In this document: piece after piece, positions 8,898-17,860 of the stretch
Position numbering within the stretch: position 1 is the first letter of the stretch
Layout: each line of letters opens with the position of its first letter
Assembly (NCBI GenBank): GCA_900541555.1
Contig: UQKE01000008.1
Span: 1-63,058, forward strand
Length of the DNA: 63,058 nucleotides
Direction: 5' to 3'
Source: an uncultured Porphyromonadaceae bacterium
GTDB taxonomy: Bacteria > Bacteroidota > Bacteroidia > Bacteroidales > Muribaculaceae
The notes under the pieces: model-generated
Databases searched by the model: none
Seen by the model: only the letters and a program-made list of their open reading frames with translations
Told to the model about the DNA's origin: nothing
Position numbers and translations under genes: made by a program

Positions 8898-10793
8898 TCA
8901 CTTGCATTTCAGAATGATTCTGTCGTTATACGCATCGGTTGCTGCATTAAGGCCTTCCTCAAACGAAGCCGCTATTTCCGCAGGATATTTTCCACGCTTC
9001 ACCCAAAACCGCTGAACGATTACGATATTGCCGTCCTCAACCGTGCATTTCGAAGTGAAATCGAAAAATTCGTTTCTCACGACCTTGTCGGCAGGCATCG
9101 ACTCAACGACATAGTTCGATGGTATCGCCACCGTAATCGTATCGCTACGCATATCGTGCGTCAAAACAAATGGTCGCTTGCGATTCTTTTCCAACGAAAT
9201 TTTGTCGTTCCCGCTACGAAACACATTGAGCGGAACAAACAACCGGCTGCCGGAACGGCGTGCAAAACGCGAGCTTTCAACCACATACGACATTCGAAAT
9301 TCTGGGATGCCCGTCTTTATGTCGTCGTATGCCAGCGAGTCAATCTCTCCGTCGCTAATGCTGGATTGCCTTCGCGTACGTTTGACAAATTCCGCATAAG
9401 GAAATTTCGCATACTCCGAGCTCCATTCATAATTATCGAGCGTATACCGCTCTTCCACCTTCAGCGTCGCCGAACCATCCGAATCGATTACAGCATGATA
9501 ATTTTTACTTGTCATGGACAACGAATCCGGATAGGATGGCAAACGCACAATTCGCCCCCCATTTTCAGAAATTTCCAATGCCTCGTGTCCGGCTATGTCG
9601 GAATGAACATACCCGAACGGCAACGTCGGAGCCGTACATTCCAACCAAATCGTATCGCCTTCGAGCGGCACTTCCGCCACCACATGGTTCATTTGTCCAT
9701 GCGATGGAAAATCGTGATACAAATCCTTTTGTTTCGTGGAAATAAGCACATATCGCGCAGCAACGCCCGCTTCGCGAAGCATGGCACACATGTAGTTCGA
9801 CAAACCCTTGCAATCGCCAAAACCCCATTTTGCCACGTCGGAAGCCTTTGCCGGCTGAAGTCCCCCGATGCCAAGGCTGATATTCACATAGCGGGTGGTC
9901 TTCGCCAAATGCTCGTACAATGCTTTGGCCTTTTCGCGGTTTGTCCGGCATGTATCGGTAAGTTCGTGCACCAGTTCCTTTGTTTTGGAATCCAATTCAT
10001 CCCTTCCCAAGCCGAGCTTGTAGAACCATTCTCCCATCGTTTTCCACGACTCAAACGTGCCTTCTTTTTTATCCAAAGCAAATGTTCGCGGCGCAATTAG
10101 GGCATGGGGAACAATCAAGTCCAAACCGCCGGCATAAGGCACTTTCTCGATGGCTTCCACAGAGTCTATCGCAATCGTTATGGATTCCATCCCATTTGCA
10201 TTTGTTTTTTCCACCAAACTATCCGGTATATTAAACAATTTATACCGGCACCCGACTTCGGCCGGAGCCGTCACAGAATATTCGGCATGTATCAACGATT
10301 GTTCATAGTCCTCTATCGGGAAAAACGAAGGCAAAAAAGCCACCCCGTTTTTCAAGTCGATTTCCCATTCATAAGTAACGACATAAGGATAATCGGGCAT
10401 CTGCAAATTGTAAAAATAAGCATAACTGTCGGATGCCAAGTCGGGACTGTATGCCGTTCGCTCCAAATCGCGGCGGGAAATGCTTCGCACTTCCTTTCCC
10501 AACACATCGTAAACCGTCCCTTTAAAATTGGCAAGCTCGGTAAACTTGTCACACCCGCAACTGAACAAACCGGCATCTGCTCCTTTTCGAGAAAGAACCG
10601 CCACTGTCCGGACATATTTCACTGTCCCCTTTTCGACCGACGTTATCTTCACGTCTGTCTGTTCATTCAACACGATCGAATTCGCTCCTTCTGCCAATGC
10701 AAAATTTGTTGCAACCACAACGAATTGCCCTTGCGCATGGAGCGCAACTCCGGCAAGCATCAACACGCAAGCAGTCAAAGAAAAGCGTCCCAT
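8898..10793 (-). CDS. DUF3857 and transglutaminase-like protein, exported
   Basis: The 631-residue protein starts with a signal peptide (about residues 1-22). An N-terminal DUF3857 beta domain is followed by a transglutaminase-like fold. The catalytic Cys is visible in KWGFGDCKGLSNYM (about residue 330), the His in MNHVVAEV and an acidic residue in the LECTAP segment that follows. This is the layout of active microbial transglutaminase/protease-like proteins of Bacteroidota; substrate and location beyond export are unknown. It begins 3 bp after the stop of the paralogous upstream gene, so the two form an operon. Confidence 0.85.
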   Translation of the reverse strand: MGRFSLTACVLMLAGVALHAQGQFVVVATNFALAEGANSIVLNEQTDVKITSVEKGTVKYVRTVAVLSRKGADAGLFSCGCDKFTELANFKGTVYDVLGKEVRSISRRDLERTAYSPDLASDSYAYFYNLQMPDYPYVVTYEWEIDLKNGVAFLPSFFPIEDYEQSLIHAEYSVTAPAEVGCRYKLFNIPDSLVEKTNANGMESITIAIDSVEAIEKVPYAGGLDLIVPHALIAPRTFALDKKEGTFESWKTMGEWFYKLGLGRDELDSKTKELVHELTDTCRTNREKAKALYEHLAKTTRYVNISLGIGGLQPAKASDVAKWGFGDCKGLSNYMCAMLREAGVAARYVLISTKQKDLYHDFPSHGQMNHVVAEVPLEGDTIWLECTAPTLPFGYVHSDIAGHEALEISENGGRIVRLPSYPDSLSMTSKNYHAVIDSDGSATLKVEERYTLDNYEWSSEYAKFPYAEFVKRTRRQSSISDGEIDSLAYDDIKTGIPEFRMSYVVESSRFARRSGSRLFVPLNVFRSGNDKISLEKNRKRPFVLTHDMRSDTITVAIPSNYVVESMPADKVVRNEFFDFTSKCTVEDGNIVIVQRFWVKRGKYPAEIAASFEEGLNAATDAYNDRIILKCK

Positions 10794-10796
10794 CGG

Positions 10797-12791
10797 CTAC
10801 GATTTTTTCTTCAACACAATCATCTCGTTGTTTTTGTCCGCAATGCGAGTATACATCTCGTGCAATAACGGATACAAATCGTATGGGAACAATGTGGCAT
10901 TTACTTTGTGCTTGTAAATCATCGTCAGATTATTCCCTGTCAGATTGGACACAAAAGAAAATTCAATTTCATTGTTTTCCGAACGAAGCAGCATTTGTTC
11001 GGGCAGTTCTTCCAAATAATAACCGTCGGGAATCGTCAGTTGCACCATCGTCACCCGCTCCGTCGGATAGCCGAACTCGACAGGCAATTCGCGTGTTTCT
11101 TCGACAAACGGGTTTTCCAGCATTGCAGGCGTAATCGTCGGATAAATATAAATCAACGAATCTGTCGCTTCCGCAGTCAATTCATATTGTGTGTCGACGA
11201 CAATAGAAGCTGTATTGTCTGTCATCCCTTTGAAGCGAACATCGCATATTGTTGCATTCATGCTTGTGGCAAGCGCATCCACGAATTTAGCGCTGTCGGC
11301 AGTCGATTTGTATGCTTTTTTAAAGGCGGCCGCATATTGTCCCGACAACATTTGCCGCTCCATGCAACGCAGTGTGTCGCCGGAAATATTGACAAGAATG
11401 TTGGTCCGCGACATATTCGACGACAGTCGGGAAAGCGAAACCCACCGTTCGCCCTCATAGTCAGGCGTTATGATGCGTGCTTTGTCTACAAGCATATCGA
11501 CAGGCAATATATCCACGCCGCAATCCGTATACGACCCGTCGATAAAATGCTGCTTGCCTTGCTCGTCCTCAAAGCCGACCACAAATGTATCCAAATCGTC
11601 GAAAGTCGGATGCACGAAAGGCAACATTCCGTGGGAACGCAAACGCAAAACCACCGGATAGCATTGGATGTCATTTTCGCGCATCATGCTCATAATGGCA
11701 AAATTTATCACCGCATTCGATCCGATTCCCTCCTTAATTCTGTCGTCTATATCCTTGTCGGTAAATTGATACTCGCCATTCCATTTCAAGCGACTGCCCA
11801 CATGGCGCACAATGGCTGCCGACTTGGCAAGCACATTGGCAGATGAGTCGAAAGCAATTTCGCCCTTATACGGATTGTCGAGACGCAAGCCCTTTTTGAA
11901 ACTTCCGCTATCATTGAAAATTTTATCGACGTCCTCCCATGTCGTGCTAAAACTTTTATAAGTGTCCCACGGATAGTTGACGCCCGATATTTCAAACGCT
12001 ATTTGCGTCATATACTCGTCGATATCAAATATGTACTCATCTTCTTTAAGCGCCGGCAGATTCATGCCTTCCGCCTTGATTTCCCGAGCCATGCATTCAT
12101 GGTATCCCATATCGCCGCGAATCACAATCGAATATTTCTTCGGCACATTGTTTTGCTCGATTTCAAGGTCTTCATAACCCTTCTTGGATATATTGAAAAT
12201 GAAATACTCGGGGATGGCCACTTCAAACCGGCTGCACAATGTCGGGATACTATGCTGGAATTGCCATGTACGCAATGTCGCAAGCCGTTCGGACACGATT
12301 TTATACCTGTATTCTATGACGGAACCGGCTCTCACTTCCGGAATCGAAAATTTCAATCGCCAATAATCTTCATACACGTTTTCTTTGAAAATCATGTCTT
12401 TGTCCAAATCCGTCTTCTTTATTTTCCCATTTTCAAGATTGAACGACGCTGCTTTGACATTGATAATTTTCTCTGTCCAATCGGAGGCCAAGCCTGAATC
12501 GTAATACCCCACACTGACATTTGCAAAATCCACACCGTCGGAAGTCAACACCTTGATACGCTCCACGACATCGTATTCTATAATAAAACCGCTTGACGAC
12601 GATGCGTCGAAACGATAGTTCACGTTGCCCTCTTTATACAAAACAACGGCATCTGCCTCCGGATCGGCATCATAAACCGTCATTTCCATTTCCTCCATCG
12701 TCGGTTTTCCAAACTTCTCATTCACTTCAAGTCCAAATGCAGGAACCGACAAGCATAGCAGCATTCCCGTAAACAATACAGATTTTATCAT
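10797..12791 (-). CDS. DUF3857 and degenerate transglutaminase-like protein, exported
   Basis: The 664-residue paralogue of the downstream gene has a signal peptide (about residues 1-20), a DUF3857 domain and a transglutaminase-like core. At the position of the catalytic Cys it reads GIGSNAVINFAIMSMM, so the nucleophile is absent. A C-terminal beta-rich domain follows. Such Cys-less relatives are common in Bacteroidota beside Cys-containing ones, which suggests a non-enzymatic partner. It is the first gene of a two-gene minus-strand operon. Confidence 0.8.
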   Translation of the reverse strand: MIKSVLFTGMLLCLSVPAFGLEVNEKFGKPTMEEMEMTVYDADPEADAVVLYKEGNVNYRFDASSSSGFIIEYDVVERIKVLTSDGVDFANVSVGYYDSGLASDWTEKIINVKAASFNLENGKIKKTDLDKDMIFKENVYEDYWRLKFSIPEVRAGSVIEYRYKIVSERLATLRTWQFQHSIPTLCSRFEVAIPEYFIFNISKKGYEDLEIEQNNVPKKYSIVIRGDMGYHECMAREIKAEGMNLPALKEDEYIFDIDEYMTQIAFEISGVNYPWDTYKSFSTTWEDVDKIFNDSGSFKKGLRLDNPYKGEIAFDSSANVLAKSAAIVRHVGSRLKWNGEYQFTDKDIDDRIKEGIGSNAVINFAIMSMMRENDIQCYPVVLRLRSHGMLPFVHPTFDDLDTFVVGFEDEQGKQHFIDGSYTDCGVDILPVDMLVDKARIITPDYEGERWVSLSRLSSNMSRTNILVNISGDTLRCMERQMLSGQYAAAFKKAYKSTADSAKFVDALATSMNATICDVRFKGMTDNTASIVVDTQYELTAEATDSLIYIYPTITPAMLENPFVEETRELPVEFGYPTERVTMVQLTIPDGYYLEELPEQMLLRSENNEIEFSFVSNLTGNNLTMIYKHKVNATLFPYDLYPLLHEMYTRIADKNNEMIVLKKKS

Positions 12792-13008
12792 GGCCGGTAG
12801 TTTTATGTTAGAAATAAATTTTTGTAAATTTATTTATTCGTATGTGAAATCAAAAGTATTCCATTTAATTTAACACTCTTTTAACACAGCACTGCCATTC
12901 ACATTCTGTATTAATCTCGCAACCATGCTGATTGCTGCCATAATATGCCGTTTCATCAGTTTTTTCCAAAAACGTCAAAAGCAAGTGAATCGATTATAGC
13001 AATGCAAT

Positions 13009-13040
13009 ATTGGAAGAACAATTAGTTTTCACTAAATTTG
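13009..13040 (+). promoter_or_regulatory. Promoter candidate upstream of the PEP/pyruvate-binding gene
   Basis: ATTG at 13009-13012 and TAAATTTG at 13033-13040 with a 20-bp spacer fit the Bacteroidota pattern. A transcript from here would run through the palindromic repeat that follows. Confidence 0.5.
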
Positions 13041-13043
13041 CAT

Positions 13044-13115
13044 AAGATAAGCTGCACCTCGGCATAATCGCTCAAACAAGTTTGGCGCTTCTGCGCTCGG
13101 TTTGCATTATCTTTG
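13044..13115 (+). repeat. Palindromic promoter repeat, copy A
   Basis: The element opens with AAGATAAGCTGCACCTCGG, has a central inverted repeat around CAAACAAGTTTG, then CGCTCGGTTTGCAT, and ends in a perfect -7 box TATCTTTG at 13108-13115. A TTTG at 13081-13084 lies 23 bp before the box. The ATG at 13133 lies 17 bp past it. It belongs to the same family as the copies at 35591-35742 and 39989-40209. Confidence 0.8.
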
Positions 13116-13132
13116 CCCTAAGAAACAAAAAA

Positions 13133-16093
13133 ATGAACGAAGCGAAGCTAAGTCAATTATACTTGCACGACACCGCATTTCAAAACTTGATGCAAAAACG
13201 CATCCACAACGTTTTGCTGATCGCGTCGCCCTACGACGCTTTCATGATGGAAGAAGACGGCCGAGTGGAAGAACAACTGTATCTCGAATATACAGCGTTG
13301 AACCTTAGCTCGCCCCCGCGAGTGAAACGAACAAGCGACTACGCGGGCGCATACGAAACACTCAAATCGAAGCAATACGACCTCATTATCGCCATGCCGG
13401 GCATCGACATTGGCGAAACTTTCCGAGAAGCAAAAAACATCAAGCAAATGTATCCCGAAATTCCATTTGTCGTATTGACTCCATTTTCCAAAGAAGTGTC
13501 GAGACGATTGGCAAATGAAGATTTTTCGGGTGTCGACTATGTTTTCAGCTGGCTGGGCAACGTCGATTTGCTGCTGGCCATCATCAAATTGATGGAAGAC
13601 AAGATGAATAGCGACAACGACATTCTCGAAGTGGGCATCCAGACAATTCTTTTGGTCGAGGATTCCGTAAGGTTCTATTCATCCGTTCTCCCCTACCTTT
13701 ATAAATTCCTATTAAAACAATCGCTCATTTTCTCGACCGAAGCGCTCAACGAGCACGAACAGATGCTGCGCATGAGAGGCCGCCCCAAAGTCATTTTGGC
13801 CCGCACCTACGAAGAAGCCATGACTTTGTACAGAAAATACCAAAATAAGATATTAGGCGTCGTCACCGATATTTCTTTCTCTCGCAACGGGGAAAAAGAC
13901 AAGCTCGCCGGAGTGAAGCTGGCAAAAGAAATCAAAGCCGCCGATCCTTACGTGCCCATCATTCTCGAATCGTCGGAAAGCGAAAACCAAAAACACGCCG
14001 ACGAATTGGGGCTATCGTTTATCGACAAAAACAGCAAAAAATTTCCGGTCGATTTGCGCAATATCATTTCCGAAAATTTCGGATTTGGCGCATTTGTTTT
14101 CAGAAATCCGTCGACAGGAGAAGAAGTGATGCGCGTCAACGACTTGAAGGAATTTCAAGACAACATGTTCAAGATTCCCGACGACTCGTTGCTCTACCAC
14201 GCATCTCGCAACGACATCTCGCGATGGCTCTACTCGCGGGCGATGTTTCCCATTGCGGAAATCATCCAAGCACACCGCTTCCGCGACATCAAAGAAGCCC
14301 CGAAGGTCAAAGAATTTTTCTTCAACCTCATCGTGAAATACCGGCGAATGAAAAACAAAGGAATCGTAGCGATATTCAAAAAAAACAGGTTCGACTATTA
14401 TTCCAATTTCGCCCGCATCGGGCAAGGCTCGCTCGGGGGGAAAGGACGCGGACTCGCGTTCATCGATTCTATCATAAAGAAATATCCGATATGCGACAAC
14501 TTCGACGGGGTCACGGTGTCAATCCCGCGAAGCGTTGTGCTTTGCACGGACATTTTCGATGAATTCATGGAAGAAAACAACCTCTTCCCGATTGCACTCT
14601 CCGACGCGCCCGACGAAGTGATCCTCGACAAATTCATCGAAGCAAACCTGCCGCACAGCTTGAAAGATGATTTTTTCGCACTGTTCGACGTTATCGACAA
14701 GCCATTGGCTATTCGCAGTTCCAGCCTGCTCGAAGATTCCCACTATCAGCCATTCGCGGGTGTCTACTCCACCTACATGATTCCCCGCCTTGCCGACAAG
14801 TATGAAATGTACCGGCTGCTCAGCGATGCCATAAAAAGCGTCTATGCATCCGTCTATTTCGCCGACAGCAAAGCCTACATGACTGCGACAAGCAACCTCA
14901 TCGACCAAGAAAAAATGGCCATCATTATCCAAGAAGTCGTGGGAAAAGAATACGGCGATTGTTTTTATCCCTCGTTTTCAGGGGTAGGCCGTTCGCTCAA
15001 CTACTATCCCATCAACGACGAGCGCCCCGACGACGGAGTTGCCGAAATTGCCGTGGGTCTCGGAAAATATATTGTCGACGGCGGATTAGCGTTGCGATTC
15101 TCGCCGCGCCATCCGGACAAAGTGTTGCAAACAAGCACCATCGACACAGCGCTGCGCGACACGCAAACGCAATTTTACGCATTGGACACGCACGACATCA
15201 ACAACTCATTTCGCATCGACGACGGATTCAACATCAAGAAATGCAACATACAAGACGCCGCAGCCAATGGCTCGCTCAAATATATGGTGTCGACCTACGA
15301 CCCTGCCGACCAAGTGATTCGCGACAATGACTATGGAAAGGGGCGACGCGTTGTCACATTCGCCAATATTTTAAAGCACAAAGCATTCCCATTGGCAGAA
15401 ATAGTCGATTTCATGCTCACCGAAGGAGCAAAAGAGATGCGGCGGCCGGTGGAAATAGAATTTGCCGGCTCTATCGCGCCCGACGGGACGCAAAAAGGCT
15501 CCATGTATTGGCTGCAAATCCGACCCATTGTCGACCGCAAAGAGATGCTCGACGAGAAAATTGCCGAAACACCCGACAATCAAATCATCTTAAAAAGCCT
15601 GTCGGCATTAGGACATGGCACAATGGACGATGTTCGCGCCATTGTCTACGTCAAGCCGCAAAATTTCTCATCTCTTAAAACGCCGCAAATTGCAAACGAG
15701 ATTGCCGAACTCAACAAAAAATATATTGACGAAAATGCCGGCTACGCGCTTATCGGGCCCGGACGGTGGGGCACAAGCGATCCGGCATTGGGCGTACCCG
15801 TCAAATGGCAACACATATCTGCCGCACGCATAATAGCAGAAACCGCCCTGCCCGGATACAAAATCGAGCCGAGCCAAGGCACGCATTTTTTCCAAAATCT
15901 GACTTCATTCGGAGTCGGATACCTCACCATCGGGAAAGCCGGAGAGATTTGCGACTACGACTATCTCAACGCTTTGCCGGCCGCCTACGAAAGCGAGCTT
16001 GTCAGAGTTGTCGCTTTCGAAGAACCATTATCCATCAGCATAAACGGGAAAACCGGATTAGGCTTAATTGTAAAACCTGCATATAAACCATAA
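13133..16093 (+). CDS. Double receiver-like plus PEP/pyruvate-binding protein
   Basis: The 986-residue protein (ATG 13133, chosen because it follows the -7 box by a short leader) has two response-regulator-like folds: residues about 22-155 (QKRIHNVLLIASPYD, then YDLIIAMPGID) and about 170-310 (ILLVEDSVRFYSS, VVTDISFSRNGEK). Residues about 420-800 match the PEP/pyruvate-binding ATP-grasp domain of PPDK/PEP synthase (GGKGRGLAFID, LAIRSSSLLEDS, PVEIEFAG, WLQIRPI). The phosphohistidine and PEP-utiliser domains of full enzymes are not apparent. It may phosphorylate or sense a ligand in response to signalling; the reaction is unknown. Two genes follow on the same strand. Confidence 0.8.
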   Translation: MNEAKLSQLYLHDTAFQNLMQKRIHNVLLIASPYDAFMMEEDGRVEEQLYLEYTALNLSSPPRVKRTSDYAGAYETLKSKQYDLIIAMPGIDIGETFREAKNIKQMYPEIPFVVLTPFSKEVSRRLANEDFSGVDYVFSWLGNVDLLLAIIKLMEDKMNSDNDILEVGIQTILLVEDSVRFYSSVLPYLYKFLLKQSLIFSTEALNEHEQMLRMRGRPKVILARTYEEAMTLYRKYQNKILGVVTDISFSRNGEKDKLAGVKLAKEIKAADPYVPIILESSESENQKHADELGLSFIDKNSKKFPVDLRNIISENFGFGAFVFRNPSTGEEVMRVNDLKEFQDNMFKIPDDSLLYHASRNDISRWLYSRAMFPIAEIIQAHRFRDIKEAPKVKEFFFNLIVKYRRMKNKGIVAIFKKNRFDYYSNFARIGQGSLGGKGRGLAFIDSIIKKYPICDNFDGVTVSIPRSVVLCTDIFDEFMEENNLFPIALSDAPDEVILDKFIEANLPHSLKDDFFALFDVIDKPLAIRSSSLLEDSHYQPFAGVYSTYMIPRLADKYEMYRLLSDAIKSVYASVYFADSKAYMTATSNLIDQEKMAIIIQEVVGKEYGDCFYPSFSGVGRSLNYYPINDERPDDGVAEIAVGLGKYIVDGGLALRFSPRHPDKVLQTSTIDTALRDTQTQFYALDTHDINNSFRIDDGFNIKKCNIQDAAANGSLKYMVSTYDPADQVIRDNDYGKGRRVVTFANILKHKAFPLAEIVDFMLTEGAKEMRRPVEIEFAGSIAPDGTQKGSMYWLQIRPIVDRKEMLDEKIAETPDNQIILKSLSALGHGTMDDVRAIVYVKPQNFSSLKTPQIANEIAELNKKYIDENAGYALIGPGRWGTSDPALGVPVKWQHISAARIIAETALPGYKIEPSQGTHFFQNLTSFGVGYLTIGKAGEICDYDYLNALPAAYESELVRVVAFEEPLSISINGKTGLGLIVKPAYKP

Positions 16094-16098
16094 GAATT

Positions 16099-17478
16099 AT
16101 GTCGTTATTCAACAACTTAAAAAACATATTGGGTTTTCCGGAAACGGAAAATGAAAATACTGCCGACATGCAAGAATCCGTCGAACGGACTCCATACATC
16201 AACCCGTTCAAAGACGAAACTCATCATGTCCCTGCGCCGTCAGAAGAGCCGGCAAATCAACGGCCGTCGCTCTCCATTGCCGACATCGATGAAAAAATGC
16301 GCATGAAAATCATTGAAAAGCTCATCGACATACTCAACACATCTTTGCCCGATTATACAAAAAAATATATCGACAGAAATGCCCAAATTCAATACATTCG
16401 GCAACTGATTGCTGCCGACTTCGACGAAGCCATGTCGGAAATAATCAAAAAATGCGAAGAGTCGGCAAAAAAGGAATGGCTTTCCGACAGGATAGAAATG
16501 GAGCAAAAAATAGCCGACGCTGCCAAGCAAGCAAAGGAAGCCTCCGAAAGAAACGAAAGCCAAAAAAACCGCATGATGAGCCTCGAACGCCAAAAAGCGG
16601 CGCTCAACGAGCGAATCGCAGCATTGGAAGCAAAAACGGCAACGGCAGAAGCCGAAAAAGAGCAATTCCAATTGGAAACAAAGAGCTTGATGAACAAGTT
16701 GAAAGTGTCTGCCGTCAATGAAGCCGAAATAAAAGTTGTGCAGGAAGAATGCGAAGCGCTCAAAATCGAAAAAGACGCTTTGCTGAAAAAAATTGAGCAA
16801 TTGGATGAGACAATATTGACTTTGAAAAATCAGCCGGCAGCCGAAAACCAACAAGCCGATTCAACTCTTGCCGAAGAAATTGAAAAATACAAAACTGTTA
16901 TCTCCGGCTTGCAAGCATCCATCCAACGACAAAACGACGAAATGTATGCCTTGAACCGGCAACTTGCCGAAAAAGGCACAGACATGTCGCTACGCGACGA
17001 AATAAACGAACTGAAAAACGAGCTTGCCTCTAAAACTCATGAAGCCAAACTTTTTGCAGAAAAAGCGGAAGAAACAGACAAACTTGCACGACAATTGAAA
17101 GAATCCGCAGAAAGGACTCAAAAACAACACGCTGATGAAGAAGAAAAACTGCGTACCGAAATCGAATCATTACGCAATGAAAACGCGTCGCTTCAAAAGC
17201 AGTTAGAAAAAAAGACGGCGAAAAGATCCATCGACATGAGCGTGGACACAGTCGAAGAAAGCGAACCGAAACACGTCGTTCCGGAAAAGAAAAAGCAAAC
17301 TACCGTCTCTGCCATCGACTATTCTTCCGAATACACGGATTGGCTCTTGCCTACTCCGCCTTCAGTTTCCATCCCCATAGAGGAAGACGAAGAACCGGAA
17401 GAAAAACCCGCCAACAAGCAAGAGAAACGACACGCCGGCAATCCAAATGCGCCCGAGCAAATGGAATTGTTCACATAA
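16099..17478 (+). CDS. Coiled-coil protein of unknown function
   Basis: The 459-residue cytoplasmic protein lacks a signal peptide or membrane segment. Residues about 60-130 form a folded N-terminal part, and about 135-375 are a long Glu/Lys/Ala-rich coiled coil; the C-terminus is proline- and acid-rich and ends in EQMELFT. It starts 5 bp after the PEP/pyruvate-binding gene, so the two are probably translated from one message and may interact. I do not recognise a named family. Confidence 0.75.
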   Translation: MSLFNNLKNILGFPETENENTADMQESVERTPYINPFKDETHHVPAPSEEPANQRPSLSIADIDEKMRMKIIEKLIDILNTSLPDYTKKYIDRNAQIQYIRQLIAADFDEAMSEIIKKCEESAKKEWLSDRIEMEQKIADAAKQAKEASERNESQKNRMMSLERQKAALNERIAALEAKTATAEAEKEQFQLETKSLMNKLKVSAVNEAEIKVVQEECEALKIEKDALLKKIEQLDETILTLKNQPAAENQQADSTLAEEIEKYKTVISGLQASIQRQNDEMYALNRQLAEKGTDMSLRDEINELKNELASKTHEAKLFAEKAEETDKLARQLKESAERTQKQHADEEEKLRTEIESLRNENASLQKQLEKKTAKRSIDMSVDTVEESEPKHVVPEKKKQTTVSAIDYSSEYTDWLLPTPPSVSIPIEEDEEPEEKPANKQEKRHAGNPNAPEQMELFT

Positions 17479-17496
17479 ATCGACAGCCAGCAATCG

Positions 17497-17853
17497 ATGA
17501 AATATTTCTACATCGTTGCCGGTACGATATGTGTCGGATTAGGCATTTTAGGCATTTTCCTGCCGTTGCTTCCCACAACGCCATTGCTTCTGCTTGCCGC
17601 ATATCTATATGCGAGAAGCTCGCAGAAACTGTATGAAAAACTGATCACAAACAGATACTTGGGAAACTACATACGCAATTTCATCAATAAAAAAGTAATC
17701 CCCCTGAAAGCAAAAGCCTATGCCATTTCATTGCTATGGGCTTCTATGCTTTTATGCATCATCTTAGGTAATTTTGCGGTAGCAATCGACATCCTATTGT
17801 TCTGCATCGCCGTGCTCGTCTCTCTACACATCGCATCGTTCCGAAGCGAATGA
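17497..17853 (+). CDS. DUF454 (YbaN-like) inner membrane protein
   Basis: The 118-residue protein has the DUF454 pattern: an N-terminal helix with GLGILGIFLPLLPTTPLLLL (residues about 12-31), then ARSS and two C-terminal hydrophobic segments. The function of YbaN-like proteins is unknown. It lies 18 bp after the coiled-coil gene and is convergent with the TamL gene 7 bp further on. Confidence 0.85.
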   Translation: MKYFYIVAGTICVGLGILGIFLPLLPTTPLLLLAAYLYARSSQKLYEKLITNRYLGNYIRNFINKKVIPLKAKAYAISLLWASMLLCIILGNFAVAIDILLFCIAVLVSLHIASFRSE

Positions 17854-17860
17854 ACGCGCA

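Larger units (their letters stand above)
12792..13132. other. Intergenic region between divergent genes
   Basis: This 341-bp stretch separates the DUF3857 operon (minus) from the PEP/pyruvate-binding gene (plus). It holds a minus-strand -7-like box (CAAAAGTA, 12851-12858), a plus-strand promoter candidate at 13009-13040 and one palindromic promoter repeat at 13044-13115. I see no coding sequence in it. Confidence 0.7.

Noticed and set aside
8856..10100. 414-codon open frame on the plus strand
   Set aside because: It lies antisense to the DUF3857 gene, which has a signal peptide and catalytic motifs; the plus frame shows no domain.
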